The notes under the pieces were generated by a model. It made no database searches. It was not told the DNA's origin and saw nothing but the letters and a program-made list of their open reading frames with translations. From the NCBI GenBank assembly GCA_021432605.1, contig MU271155.1, forward strand, positions 124,001-188,000: 64,000 nt of DNA. Reading direction: 5' to 3'. The DNA comes from Coniochaeta sp. PMI_546 (taxonomy: Eukaryota; Ascomycota; Sordariomycetes; Coniochaetales; Coniochaetaceae). Shown in pieces: positions 46,315 to 57,726 of this stretch (within the stretch, counting starts at the first letter, position 1; the number at the start of each line of letters is the position of its first letter). Position numbers and translations under genes: made by a program.

Positions 46315-47268
46315 GGTGACTGTGCTTGGGGGTGGGTGTAATGTGTGTATATGTGTGTTTCTGCAACCGCGGCACGATTAGCATCTGTGTACGAGCCAAG
46401 CCAATCTTGCCAGGACCACTTACAGTTGGAAGATGGGTCGGCAGAATATTTCTGTCGTTGTGGTTCGGGGCTTGGGTGATGGTTCTGGTGGATTATTCTG
46501 CTCTTGTTCGTAGGAGAGGATCAGGATGAGGAGGGAGCTGTTAAATAGCTCCTGTGCAATTACCCATTTAACCACCCCTCGAACTGTTACTAAGCCTCCG
46601 TCTAGTAAGAATACACGCGCAGAGAAAGAGAGTTACGAAGAGAGCCAGCTTGTGACATCATCCTGTCATTGTGTGCCCCAGCTTGATGCTGCCGTGTACG
46701 AATAGATGGGCCATTACATCATGGCTGATAAGGGAAACCCCCCCAACGCTTATCGATTACCCCACTACGGAACATTGAACTTAGAGGTACATTACTACTG
46801 CCGCGTACCTTATTAGTCTTGTGTCTAGGTACCTAGGTACGTACTGTAGAAAGCTAAATGGCCCCATAACCCTTACGATACCTTATCAGCCTTGCATGCT
46901 AGGCTGAAACTCAGCAGAGAGCTTCCCCCTCAGCTCACCCAAATCCGCTGGACGCCATTTGTCGGCTTCTTGTCTGGGGCTGCCGAACGCATGAACGGCC
47001 ATATTGTTTTTATTTTAAACTTGTCGCACTCCATGCAGCGTCAGCCCACCCAGGCAGCCCAGACAGTGTATTCTACGCTGTGCGTTGGCGATGCCGGTCT
47101 TCTGGGCTTCCACTGAGGCGGTATAAAGTTACCCGAGGCCAGCTTATCTGTCTGTCTGTGCCGCTGCAATCGTCCGAACTCTGAAGCCCTGAAGTCCTCC
47201 TCCTACCGCCTCGTATTTATTGCCTGCCCTTGAGTATACGTCAGCAGGGTCGACAGCTCAACGTCAAG
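46315..47268. promoter_or_regulatory. Divergent intergenic region
   Basis: The 954-bp gap lies between two divergent genes. It contains a TAAGGTA-type cluster at 46781-46846 and a pyrimidine-rich leader with a short TCTG run before the plus-strand start. No gene is seen. Confidence 0.5.
46781..46846. repeat. TAAGGTA/GGTACCT cluster
   Basis: TAGAGGTACATTA, GCGTACCTTATTAG and TAGGTACCTAGGTACGTAC lie within 66 bp, variants of the dispersed word around GGTACC. Confidence 0.55.
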
Positions 47269-48586
47269 ATGCCCGATCTCAACACTGTCCCCGCGTCTCC
47301 TCATATCCTGGCGACGACATCGAGGAGAGCGTCAGCTCAGCAAATGCCGCCGCCCCCGGTTCCAAGCTCGCCGTCACTCAACATCCTGCCATCCAACCAG
47401 AGCACTGTGAACCAGACAGCATCACCACCCTCGCTGCCATCTCCTCACTTTGCTCCCCATTTTACGCCTCAAGGACCTGTTCTGGCCGAAATGACGAGCT
47501 CGGGTCCCGGCCCAGGGCCCATGAGACATCCAAGACCTTTGACTGCGGCCGACCTACATCTCGAGCTCGAGAAGGAGCAGGAGGCTGTGGTACGTCTCAC
47601 GGTGTTTTGCCTACCTTATCGATATCCACTGGAGTAAGCTTTGCATCTAACGTTTCATACAGGTCAACCGTCTCACCCGAGAACTCTCCCTCCTCCGCGC
47701 CGCCCAGAACGCGTCAGTCGTCTCCAACACATCCTCCACATCAGCCAGCGCATCAGGCACAGAATCAGCGCACGTCGCAGAACCCTCATCACAACACCTA
47801 TCCTCTGCATCCGGCTTCTCTCACCCCCTAACCACCAACCGCCGTCACCAGCGCACACCTTCCAACACCAGCACCCGCAGCCTCACCGCAGCCATATCCA
47901 CAACATCTCTTCCCGGCATATCCTCCCCGGCACCCGTCCGTCCACCCGTGGTAGGCAGCCTGAGCCTAAGCCGACAAAATAGTACCGCCTCCCGCCGCAG
48001 CCGCACCGGCTCACCGGCCCCATCCCAGCCAGCATCTCTCACCCAGTCGCACCTCAACGACCCCTCCCTAACATCCTACTTCACCAACCGTCTGGCCCCG
48101 AGCTCAAGCATCCTCACCCAGCCAGGCTCCAGCGGCCCAACATCCGCTCCCGGCGCCACACCGGGCTCCGAGGTCTTGTCACCCGCCATCCTCCCCGCCA
48201 CGACGCGCTACGAAGAAACGGCCTTCTACCGCTCCGAGCTCGACGCAGTAAAACGAGAGAACGAGGCGCTGAAGCGCCAGGTCCGCGAGTTGGAGCGCAT
48301 GGTCAGGGAGAGACGGGCCAGCGACGCCAGCCGAGCGCAGCAGGGGCGGAGCGCGAGTCGCTCGCGCAGCGAGAGCGTCAGCACCACCGCCAGCGTCGGC
48401 GTTGCGGTCGCGGGGGGCGGGACGAGTATCGCCGGCCAGAGGGAGGAGAGGCCGCGGGTCGTCAGCATGTTGAGTCATGCGGGCAGCGTGGGTGTTGGCG
48501 TGCCGGAGGATGAGGTCAGGGTTGGGGAGAGTGCGGCCAGTGGCAGGGATGGGGGCAGGGGGAGCTTAGAGGGGGAGAGGATTTGA
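47269..48586 (+). CDS. Low-complexity protein with coiled coils, function unknown
   Basis: A 414-residue protein in two exons, 47269-47589 and 47663-48586, with donor GTACGT and acceptor ATACAG. It starts MPDLNTVPASPHILATTSRR. Most of it is Ser/Pro/Thr-rich and probably disordered. Two short coiled-coil segments stand out: one spans the splice junction (LHLELEKEQEAV, then VNRLTRELSLLRAAQN), and one lies near residues 285-320 (YRSELDAVKRENEALKRQVR, ELERMVRERR). SFTNRL-like and RSASRSRSESVS stretches follow. It ends in a Gly/Arg/Glu-rich tail. I cannot name a family with certainty. Intact frames across the splice and conserved-looking leucine heptads support a real gene. Confidence 0.7.
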
Positions 48587-50435
48587 TTTTTGAGGTTCTG
48601 ATAGACGTTGAGGAAGGCATTTCGGCTCGGTGAGGTCCTGGTTTAGCGATGAGATTTTACATTCTTGAGAGGCGTTAGTGGCGAGAATTACAGATATATC
48701 TTTCCCCTCCGTGCTTTCCTGATTCGAGAGACGGGGAGTTTTGACCATTTTTCTCGTGGTAGTGAAACATTGTGTCTTCTTTCGTTCTCTCGCCTTCTCC
48801 TTCGACCAGTTGACAGCACTGTGGAAGATGATCACACAACTACATGGGTACAAGCTACGGATTTATCCGTCTACTCAATGACCAGCCTGTCTAACTCGAT
48901 TACAAGCCAGCTCCTGTCAGATATTCCTGCTGAACCTGAGCTCAAGCATGGGTGCCGTGCCTGCTACTACTACGTCCACGTCTATCCGTACTCGCGTCGT
49001 GCTGACAGATCTTAACATAAATGATCTCCCTTAACTTGATCATGACGACACCGGACTATCGGCGTCCTCTATGCCCCTCGTGGTACGTTTCCGAGACTAT
49101 CTACTAGCAGCTCCCGCCAAGGTATGGGCCTCTTAGATCTACTGTGCCGTCTAGGCGTCTATTGACTTACTTGATAATGTAACGCTACGGGTAGTTTCAA
49201 AGAGGACAGTCGGACACCCGGCGTGTTGTTGCCGAAGTTCTGCACTCGCGTAAGGGAGGATCGCCTGATGAGCTCGGGACGAGCCGTGACAGCCACGGCT
49301 TGGCAACCGCTGCAGAGGGCCAATAGGCCCGTCACCAGGCTCAAAGATCTCATCTCTTTACAGTTTATGTGACAATACGAGAGACTTGGACGCACACAAA
49401 GAAAATAACCTTCTTTACCTTCTTAGACAAGAAGCTGAAGAGTGGCGTGAGCAGCGAGTCTCCAGATAAGGACTTGAGGAGCATCAAAGGATCCATACCC
49501 TATATATACATTCCGTTGGACAGGTAATTATCGAAATCGGCTGCCGTCGCGTACGGTTATGGGTCGCATGGACTTGGGCTAGTGCGCGATGAAGTTCGAT
49601 TAGTACCCGACTAGGCACAGAGGAGCCATCTCACCCCGAGCAACGTCATATCTGGCTAGTTGGAGACAGTAGGCCGTCCATATTGATATTGAGCAGTCTA
49701 TCCGCACCAGTCCTTTCCCTGACTTCATGGAGCAGCTCCGTTTGGTGCTATCTTATCCGCTGGAAGGGTAGGTATAGCACCTCCTCGGCTAGTTTCCCTC
49801 GATAATCCCCTAGTCACTCGGTGAAATCACCCCCTACACATGCCCGTTTCGAACGGACGTTGATGTAAGACAAGGATCCTCTGCGGTGTAAAAAGCACTA
49901 CATTCGATTTACCTCCCTGCCTACGATAGCCGCACCAGTAGAGAGAATCGACACTTGGGGGAGGGTGGGATTCGCTGGATCTAACTTTTATAAGCGATTA
50001 GCGAACAATGTATAGTGATGATATAAAAACGCAGCTCAACAAGAATTGACTTTTCCCTTTGTTTCTAGGTGTCCAAGTGAGTATGGCGGACGTCTAAGTC
50101 TCTTCAAGTTCACACGAAATATACAGAACGGACATTTGGCCTTGGCGGTACGATATGTATGTTGACAAGCAGGCATTAAAGCTCTCTACGATTCTGTGAC
50201 AGTCCGCACCATGGTCGCCACCGACGCAAACAACGAGCACAAGCAACTGCTACCGTGATTCTCAATTTTGGACTACACGACTCCTTTATGCAAAGATATA
50301 CCACCTATGGACAATGCTTTAAGCATATATACCTAAAGACCAGTCGACTCGGCCTGTGACCCTATATTGGGCGTCTTACTCCTACTGGTATGTAACTGAA
50401 GCTAAATGCCGACTGCCATATCCGACTTGTCTTGC
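48587..50435. other. 1.85-kb gene-poor region
   Basis: No coding sequence is supported. Base composition is closer to even than in the genes around it. It holds the 3' flank of the coiled-coil gene and, at its right end, the 3' flank of the arabinofuranosidase. Confidence 0.6.
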
Positions 50436-51667
50436 TCAGAGACACTGGGAGTACCACGTATTGGAGTAAGTGCATGTGTAAGGGCTCTGCAATCATGTCA
50501 GCAATGTTTACCATCGCGAAAAGGGGTATATCGTCACGATACCTCGCAGGTAGTAGGCCCCGTCCATCCCTCGCCACCGCATTGACCCCAGTGTGCCGCC
50601 TGGCCACCGCCGCCGGCAGGGGCAGTAGTAGAGGTGGCGCGTGCAGTGGTGCTGGTGGTACGTGTGGTGGTGGTACCACTGCCGCCAGAGTTGGGCGCGG
50701 GGTTCGCGAGTGTCAGCACACCGGGCAGCCAAGGCAGGAGGTTGTAGTTCGAGGCGGAGGAGCCCACGGGCAAGCCCTGGTAGAGGAACTGCAGGTTGCA
50801 AGCGTCAATGGTCATTGTCTCGTCGTTGGTGCTGCGGACCAGGTCGCCAGAGCTGATATCGTTGGTCCAGGTAGCACCGCTGTTAGCGGCTCCAGCGAAG
50901 GGAGCGCTCTCGGTCGCGGCGTTGGCGGTCCAAGAACCACTGAGCGAGGTAGCGGTAAATGAACGGAAGTACCGGCCCTTTGATCCAATACACTCGACGA
51001 TCATGAGGTACTGGGTGTAGCCGGCGACTTTATAAACCTGGACAGCCTCGAAGAGATCGTTGGTCGCGGCGGTCATGACTGTCGTGTACGTGGTGCCGAA
51101 GCTCGACGGAAAGTTCTCAACGGGCATGCTAGACCGGTAGATGTGGCCGTTGTCCCCTGCAAAGAAGAGGTACATAGTCGTCCCGTCGCTAATGAGCGTA
51201 GGGTCAATGGGCCCGGTACTGCTGCCCAGGCTCCCAGAAAAGAGGGGCTTTTGCGACGACCATGAGTTCGGGTTGGTAGGGTCGGTCGAGGTCATATAAT
51301 TGAAAGGCGCCGCGCCCCATTCGGAGGCCAAGACCCAGATGTTCTTCGGCGTGAAGTAGAAGAGGCTGGGTGCGACGGCCCCGTTGTTCATCGCGGTCTG
51401 GGTCGCCGAGCCAAGTTCAGACCAGTCCGAGACCAGGCTAAAGGCCATCGAGCCGTAACTGCCAGCACTGTTGACGTCTGACCCGTATATGAGATGCTTC
51501 CCGTTGTATGGCACAGTGCTGAAGTCCTTGAGCGACACCCAGCCCGACTTGGGCTTCGCCAGGGAGCCTGTCGACGACCACTTGTAGGACGAAGGGAGAG
51601 GGCACGCCGCCTCGGCGGCCGTCGTCAGCGCCAGCAGGGCAATCACAACATCTTTGACAGGTCCCAT
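50436..51667 (-). CDS. Secreted GH62 alpha-L-arabinofuranosidase with C-terminal CBM1
   Basis: A secreted 391-residue glycoside hydrolase family 62 enzyme that removes arabinose side chains from arabinoxylan. Exons 51667-50543 and 50486-50436; the intron falls inside the CBM1. A signal peptide ([20 protein letters not shown]) is followed by the five-bladed propeller domain. Family residues are visible: the base Asp48 in WVSLKDFS, the pKa-modulating Asp155 in [11 protein letters not shown], and the acid Glu207 in [12 protein letters not shown] Gly/Thr-rich linker (about 327-356) leads to a fungal cellulose-binding CBM1, [16 protein letters not shown], continued after the intron as [16 protein letters not shown]. 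Four Cys and the three aromatic residues of the binding face are present. The frame is intact. The gene stands alone in a gene-poor stretch. Confidence 0.95.
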
Positions 51668-54600
51668 CTTGGAGCTTTTCCCTCGCAGGTAACGCTAGAG
51701 AAGGATGAAAAGGCAGTGCGAGAGTATCGCGTGAACAGTGGACACGGCGAACGCCCTTGGCAAGATATATGTTGTCCCATCATGCGATCTCAAGCCTGGC
51801 GTGTCACAGAAGGCATCTTGCCGCAAAAGCCATGCATGGGTTAGAGAAGAGTCTCGTTGGATCGCGTCTGGCCTCGGCGCGACCGGTCGCTCTTCCGGCA
51901 GTTGTCGTCTCCCGATCGCAGCAACGGAGCATGTGTCCTTTCAGATTGGGTTCCGGTGGTGGGTTGTCGCGGACCCAGCCGTTCCGTTGTGACGCTGGTG
52001 AGGAGCACCTAACCGACATGTCGCTCATTTTAACCCCGACCGAGATACACCGAAGTGGGGGCAACAGCCGTAGCCGCACGAATAAGTTTGGGGAGTGGGT
52101 ATCCGTTGTCGTGTAGCGAAGAAGAGATCTGACAGATGGACGCAACCCGGGTGAGGAAGAGGGCGACGAACTCAATCGAGGATGCTATATGGTCCGCAGG
52201 AGCTTCCCTTTGCATTGGAAAACCCGGGGTACTATTCCGTACAGTAGCGCTCCAGTACACTGCAAGGAACTGATGACAGGAGGGCAGGGCTGCCGGACCG
52301 TTGTTGCAACCGACGGCAAGAGGGTTTCCAACCGGGTACAGACTTGGACTGCATTGGGTTCGAGATGCGAAGGGTTGGAGGCTTCCAGCACCTGCCCAGA
52401 CGCGACGTCTACGCGTGCACACGTGAGTCGAACTTCAGCATCCAGAGACCAGAGGATTCCTTCCCCATAGGCTGACTTTCGCTTTTTGACTTTGTCTTAC
52501 AGTATGGGTAGTGTACTATTGTGCTTAGAGACCACAATAGCCCTGTAAAAGTGCAAAAATGTCAGGATTCTCCTACGAATGTTCATCTGTATTGCAGAGT
52601 CAAACAATCGTGTAGGACGATTATCTCAGGGATTTGACGTCTAGATAGGTAGATGTTATGGAAGGGGTGATGAACTGCGAAAAGTCCAAAATGGTGGCAG
52701 GTACCGGCAGACTACCACGTGAAATTCACACTCGGTGTGATTTCCGATACTCTGCCACAATAGGATCCTGTAATACTTTCATTACACATCATAATCCACA
52801 ATATGAGACGTTTCATCGTGGGCCGCAATGCCAAAAACTGCTTACTTACACCTCAGGCGAGGGAAATCAGGGTACCTCGCTTCGAACAAGCACAATAAAC
52901 TCGACCGCGAGAACCGCCCCATCCGCAACACTGACCCAGTGTCTCTGGACAGTGCTTCCCCCCTCCCTCTCCCTATCTTAATGAGGGCGAAGGCTCTATC
53001 GCCACAGAGATCATAGTGATCAGCGGCCAGATAATGTCTGTGACGTCAAATATAGCTACTACATAGCAAGCTACCTACACCTAGAGTGATGTGAACGAGG
53101 ATGGCAGTAGCTACTCATGGGCAGACACAGTGTATCATAGTACATCAACCAGGAAGACATAGACGGGCGAAACCTCTATATTCAGATCGGCAGAATCGAC
53201 TGAGCAACACTCTTTGTTAAACATTCATGAGGTAGACGACATAGTCGCAGCTTCCAAAGTTGAGAATTGCCCGTTAGAGGGAGTATGACAGATTCTCAAC
53301 GACTGGTACATAAAACACGCTCGACTTGCTGAGAGGTTTCTTCTGGATGCGTTGATACGTCTCGCGTGGTAGCAATACCAAAAGACACCATGCCAGTGTA
53401 TCTCGAGGCTTGAAAACGCGATGCTGGGTTCCATATACCTATGTGATATGAAGGTAAGAGCCGATGGGTCAGACCCGGAGTCGAGATGGTCAAGATGAAT
53501 AGAGACGGTGATCAACACGTTGATTCTACTTGGGCTTGCTCTGGGCCGATCTCGACCCGAGAAACATATCAGCAATCAGTCAGTGGAGTTCCTAGCTCGG
53601 GATTTCGGTAACATGATAATCTGAGGAGACACATGATTTGCCAGAGCAGGACTAGAGTTGTTAAATCGGCAGCTTGATGGGAATTCTCATCGCCACCTAT
53701 GCTCGTTTGAGATGAATCAAGTAGCCGTCATCCATGGTGACTCTCTTTGAGTTCGAGATACGTAAGAGACACTCGAAGCCTCTGGTATTGGCCCCAGCGG
53801 CGGCTTCTTCGTGACTTCAAAGGGATACACTGGTGTGGCAAGGCTCGACGTTCACATGAGGAATTCAGGCTGCGCCTTGAGAGAGATGGCTGCCTTTCAT
53901 AGTGCTTAGAAAACCCAAAAAATCTGCTTCTTGAATATGTGGTCGGTCTCAGCAATCGATCTGAAGCACAAGACTGTAGGTGTATCAGGAGATTTCTGAG
54001 CATTCTGCAGCAGATGACTGAAAAACGGAAGATTCGTCATTCTTCAGACCAGTTCCAGGCCTTGTCGAAGGCAAGTATTCATAAGTCGGGGCCTTACATG
54101 TACTGAGGTGCGTGGCTGCTCTCTGAAGTTATCTCTCTACTGCGTACCTTGCACAGCTGTTCTAAAGTCTACAGAACAGTCCACTACCCACACATGTAGA
54201 CTTGAATATTGGAATGGGGGGATCGACCAGAGAGTGCTAGCGGTTCATGCAAGTGGATCGGAATCGAGGGGCCAAGCCGCCAAGTGGAGGAACCCCACCA
54301 GGACCCTGTCGACCCTGGCTAATGAGGAGCCTTATTTTTACGGCTTCACACACACGTGCGTCTTGGCACGAGACCTCTTTCTGGAAAAGAAAAAAAAAAG
54401 AGAATAGCAGCGGCCCGCTCCCATGTTGATATTGAGGTGTGCTTGGTAGAACCAAGAAGGCTTGTGTACCGAACCATATTTTCTTTTTACCACAGATGTG
54501 GTTGTAATGCAGGATTTTACGTGCTTCTGGCATGCTTAGACGTAGGTTCTATGGCCAAGGATTACTGCGACTCCTCAGGGTTGTGCAGTCGCTCCCGCTG

Positions 54601-55188
54601 CAAGTCACTCGTCCTGATCTTGGATGGCCCACGCGCATATACCCCTGGCATATTCGAAGATGCGACGACTGGTGCTCTGCAATTGTGACCAGGACCAACC
54701 AGACTTCATATCTCCTTGTGTGTCTCCTGATGGACATCCAATCGTGAAGAAGAAGCGCGTGTTGGCTCAGCGCAGGTTGTGGTCGAATGTGGAAGGAGCT
54801 TCTGTCGCGTGAGTTGTGGCTCAAGTTCAACCCTGGAAGTTGTTGCCACTTCGGTAACACGAAGAATGCTGAGGTCTAGACTTGCCAGTACCCCATCCCA
54901 GAGCGGACTCCCATGGTTACAACTTACCGGGGGAGAAGAAAGAAGTCCGGGGAACTGCACAATCTGCTGCTATGACACTACTGTGGACTGTGATTTAGTT
55001 GACACTCGAGCGCTGTGATTGGCTACCGACATCGCTTTTATTTTTCAGCCGCTTGAACATCGCGACTTCTTCTGATGATGTTCCATAACCGCCACCGAAT
55101 CGTCAGCCAAGTCTCTCTATACGCTCCCCCTTCAGGAAACTTGCAAGTCTACCACAGTTTATCCCACGGCAGGGCCGATCACGACATA

Positions 55189-55194
55189 CACGTG
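55189..55194. promoter_or_regulatory. CACGTG E-box upstream of phosphate permease
   Basis: A palindromic CACGTG about 590 bp before the permease start, a possible NUC-1/PHO4 site; its flanks lack the GGG of the two closer boxes. Confidence 0.4.
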
Positions 55195-55364
55195 CAAACG
55201 GAATTACATAGAATTGCGTGGTGGTGGAAGGGGGTGTGCCAGCTTACCGACGGCCAAGACTTTTATATCGGGACAACTCCGTTTGCTAGTGTCTCGGCGC
55301 TGCCCTTGGCGCAGCACTTGGCACAGCATGTTCCAGATCAAATCACTTAATAAAAGCCTATTCT

Positions 55365-55378
55365 GGCACCCACGTGGG
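55365..55378. promoter_or_regulatory. Extended PHO-type E-box GGCACCCACGTGGG
   Basis: CACGTGGG is the high-affinity core of yeast Pho4, and CACGTG is bound by its Neurospora counterpart NUC-1. It lies about 405 bp upstream of the permease start and shares GGCACCCACGTG with the second box in inverted orientation. Confidence 0.6.
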
Positions 55379-55473
55379 CTCGATAACACTGCTCACTGGT
55401 TTCGTGCCAAACGTGCTCTCTTGCGGCGAAAATCCGTCGATACTCGTTATACTGCGCCAGTATTGGGAAGTTA

Positions 55474-55487
55474 CACACGTGGGTGCC
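55474..55487. promoter_or_regulatory. Second PHO-type E-box, inverted copy
   Basis: CACACGTGGGTGCC is the inverted form of the box at 55365, about 300 bp before the permease start. The 12-bp match GGCACCCACGTG exceeds what the hexamer alone would give. Confidence 0.6.
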
Positions 55488-55782
55488 ATATCGTATGAAC
55501 ACAGGCGAAACTGCGCAGGAATGGCTGGTCGCCACAATGTCAGCTCCGGGTTCTGTCTGGCGGGCCCTCGGTCGACTAAAAAAGTGAGAATGGATCGATG
55601 AGAGAGAGAGAGGACGTGGTATCTGGCGTATCTGGCGACATAAGAAGGCATTCCTCGCGCTTCTCGACACTTCAGCTCTCTTGTTCGGTGGACAAGCAAT
55701 ATACTCAGCTCTTCAGCACCTTGCTTCTCTAGATCTCCTGTTTCAGTTGTATCTACCACCAGCCAAGGGCCAGCCTCCCAAT

Positions 55783-57726
55783 ATGTTGGACGCCTACACT
55801 TACGTGTTCGTCATCGGCACGTTGTTTGCCCTGCTCGACGCATACAACAATGGTGCAAGTGAGTTACCACCCGATCCCGTGTTTGTGCTCCAGAAAATTG
55901 CGAGAGACGTGATTTGCTGACCATCCACAAGACGATGTCGCCAATGCCTGGGCAACTTCCGTCTCCTCGCGTTCCATCACCTATCGCCAAGCCATGGTCC
56001 TAGGCGCCATCTTCGAGATGCTCGGTGCTATCACCGTCGGCGCCCGCACAGCCGACACCATCAAGAACGGCATCATTCCCAACAGCGCCTTCCGCGGCAA
56101 CGCCGGCGTCCAGATGCTCGCCTTTACTTGCGCCCTCGCAGCTGCTTCCTCGTGGGTCATGTGGTGCACCAAGCACTCCGCGCACGTCTCGTCCACCTAC
56201 TCGCTCATCTCGGCCGTTGCCGGTGTCGGCGTTGCTACCGTCGGCGCATCCCAGGTTCAGTGGGGCTGGAACGACGGCAAGGGCCTCGGAGCCATCTTTG
56301 CAGGCCTCGGCATGGCACCCGCGATCAGCGGTGGCTTTGCGGCCAGCATCTTCTTGCTCATCAAGTTCATCGTCCACGCCCGCAAGGACCCCGTCAAGTG
56401 GGCTGTCTACACCTCGCCCCTCTGGTTCCTCGTGGCCGGCACCATCTGCACCCTGTCCATCGTCTACAAGGGCTCGCCTAACCTCGGCCTCAACAAGAAG
56501 CCGGCGTGGTACGTCGCCGCAGTCACCATGGGCACTGGTGGCGGTGTCGCCGTCTTGGCCGCCATCTTCTTCGTCCCCTACGTGTACGCCAAGGTCATCA
56601 TGAAGGACCACTCCGTCAAGTGGTACCACGTCCCCCTCGGCCCGCTCCTCTTCCGCCGCCCAGCTCCCGAGGAAGCCGACCGCGCCGCGGTCCCCAACTA
56701 CGCCGTCGTCCAGGACGAGGAAGAGGACCAGCGTTCATCGTCAAGCACAGTCGCCGAGTCCGTCTCCGGCGACGTCACCGCCGAGAAGACACCCGCCAAG
56801 GACACGGAGCGCGCCGTCGTCACCCGCGAGGCCTCGCAAGCGACCACCAAGGAGCTCCTCGCCCAGGCACGCGAGCGCCTCCACCAGAAGATCATGAAGG
56901 GCCGGGGTCCCCTCGCCTGGGCCCTCCGCCACCTCCGCGCCAACCAGTTCGGCCCCGGCCAGATGTACGAGCTGCACAACATCAAGATCCTCTTCAAGCG
57001 CATCCCGGCCATGATCGTCGTCGGCGCCCTCTACGGCGCCCACTACGACATCCACGCCGCCCAGACCGGCATCACGGGCACACCCGAGGGCGCCCGCATG
57101 GAGCGCGTCTACGCCCATGCCGAGAAGTACCCCAACGAGGTCGAGCATACCTACTCCTTTGTTCAGATCCTGACCGCGTGCACGGCCTCCTTCGCCCACG
57201 GCGCCAACGATATCGGTAACTCTGTCGGCCCCTGGGCCGTCATCTACTCGGCCTGGAGCACCGGGAGTGCCGCCGCTAGCAAGGCGCCGGTGCCGATCTG
57301 GCAGCTGGCTGTGCTCAGCGCGGCCATCAGCGTGGGTCTGATCACCTATGGGTACAACATCATGAAGGGTAAGCTCTCTCTCTCACTCTCTCGCCTCTCC
57401 CTCTTCCCAAGGAAAATTCCCGTTGCTAACTCGAAAAACCAGTCATGGGCAACAAGATCACCTACCACTCCCCCAGCCGCGGCTGCAGCATGGAGATGGG
57501 CGCCGCCATCACCGTGCTCGTCTTCTCGCAGTACTCCCTCCCCGTCTCCACCTCCATGTGCATCACGGGCGCCACCGTCGGCGTCGGCCTGTGCAACGGC
57601 ACCTTCAAGGCCGTCAACTTCCAGCGCGTCGGCCTCCTGATGCTGGCGTGGATCATGACCATCCCCATCGCCGGTACCCTAGGCGGTGTGCTCATGGGTC
57701 TGTTCCTCAATGCGCCGCACTTCTAA
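55783..57726 (+). CDS. PHO89/PHO-4 type sodium/phosphate symporter
   Basis: A plasma-membrane phosphate permease of 598 residues (PiT family), like Neurospora PHO-4 and yeast Pho89, importing phosphate with Na+ at alkaline pH or under phosphate starvation. Exons 55783-55858, 55932-57368 and 57443-57726. The first intron falls within the N-terminal signature, read across as GANDVANAWATS (residues 24-35). The repeated signature of the C-terminal half is GANDIGNSVGPW (about 446-457). Typical stretches are VLGAIFEMLGAITVGARTAD, GISTS-like VSTSMCITGATVGVGLCNG, and a charged central cytoplasmic loop (about 230-350) rich in Glu, Ser and Lys between the two membrane halves. Two extended CACGTG boxes upstream fit induction by low phosphate. 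The start MLDAYTYVFVIGT matches the family. Confidence 0.94.

Larger units (their letters stand above)
51668..55782. other. 4.1-kb gene-poor region between GH62 and phosphate permease
   Basis: No supported gene. Frames are short, with even composition and no domains. The left end is the promoter side of the GH62 gene, where I saw no clear GGCTAA-type xylanase-regulator site. The right end is the phosphate permease promoter, with CACGTG boxes listed separately. CACGTG words also occur at 54353. Confidence 0.55.
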
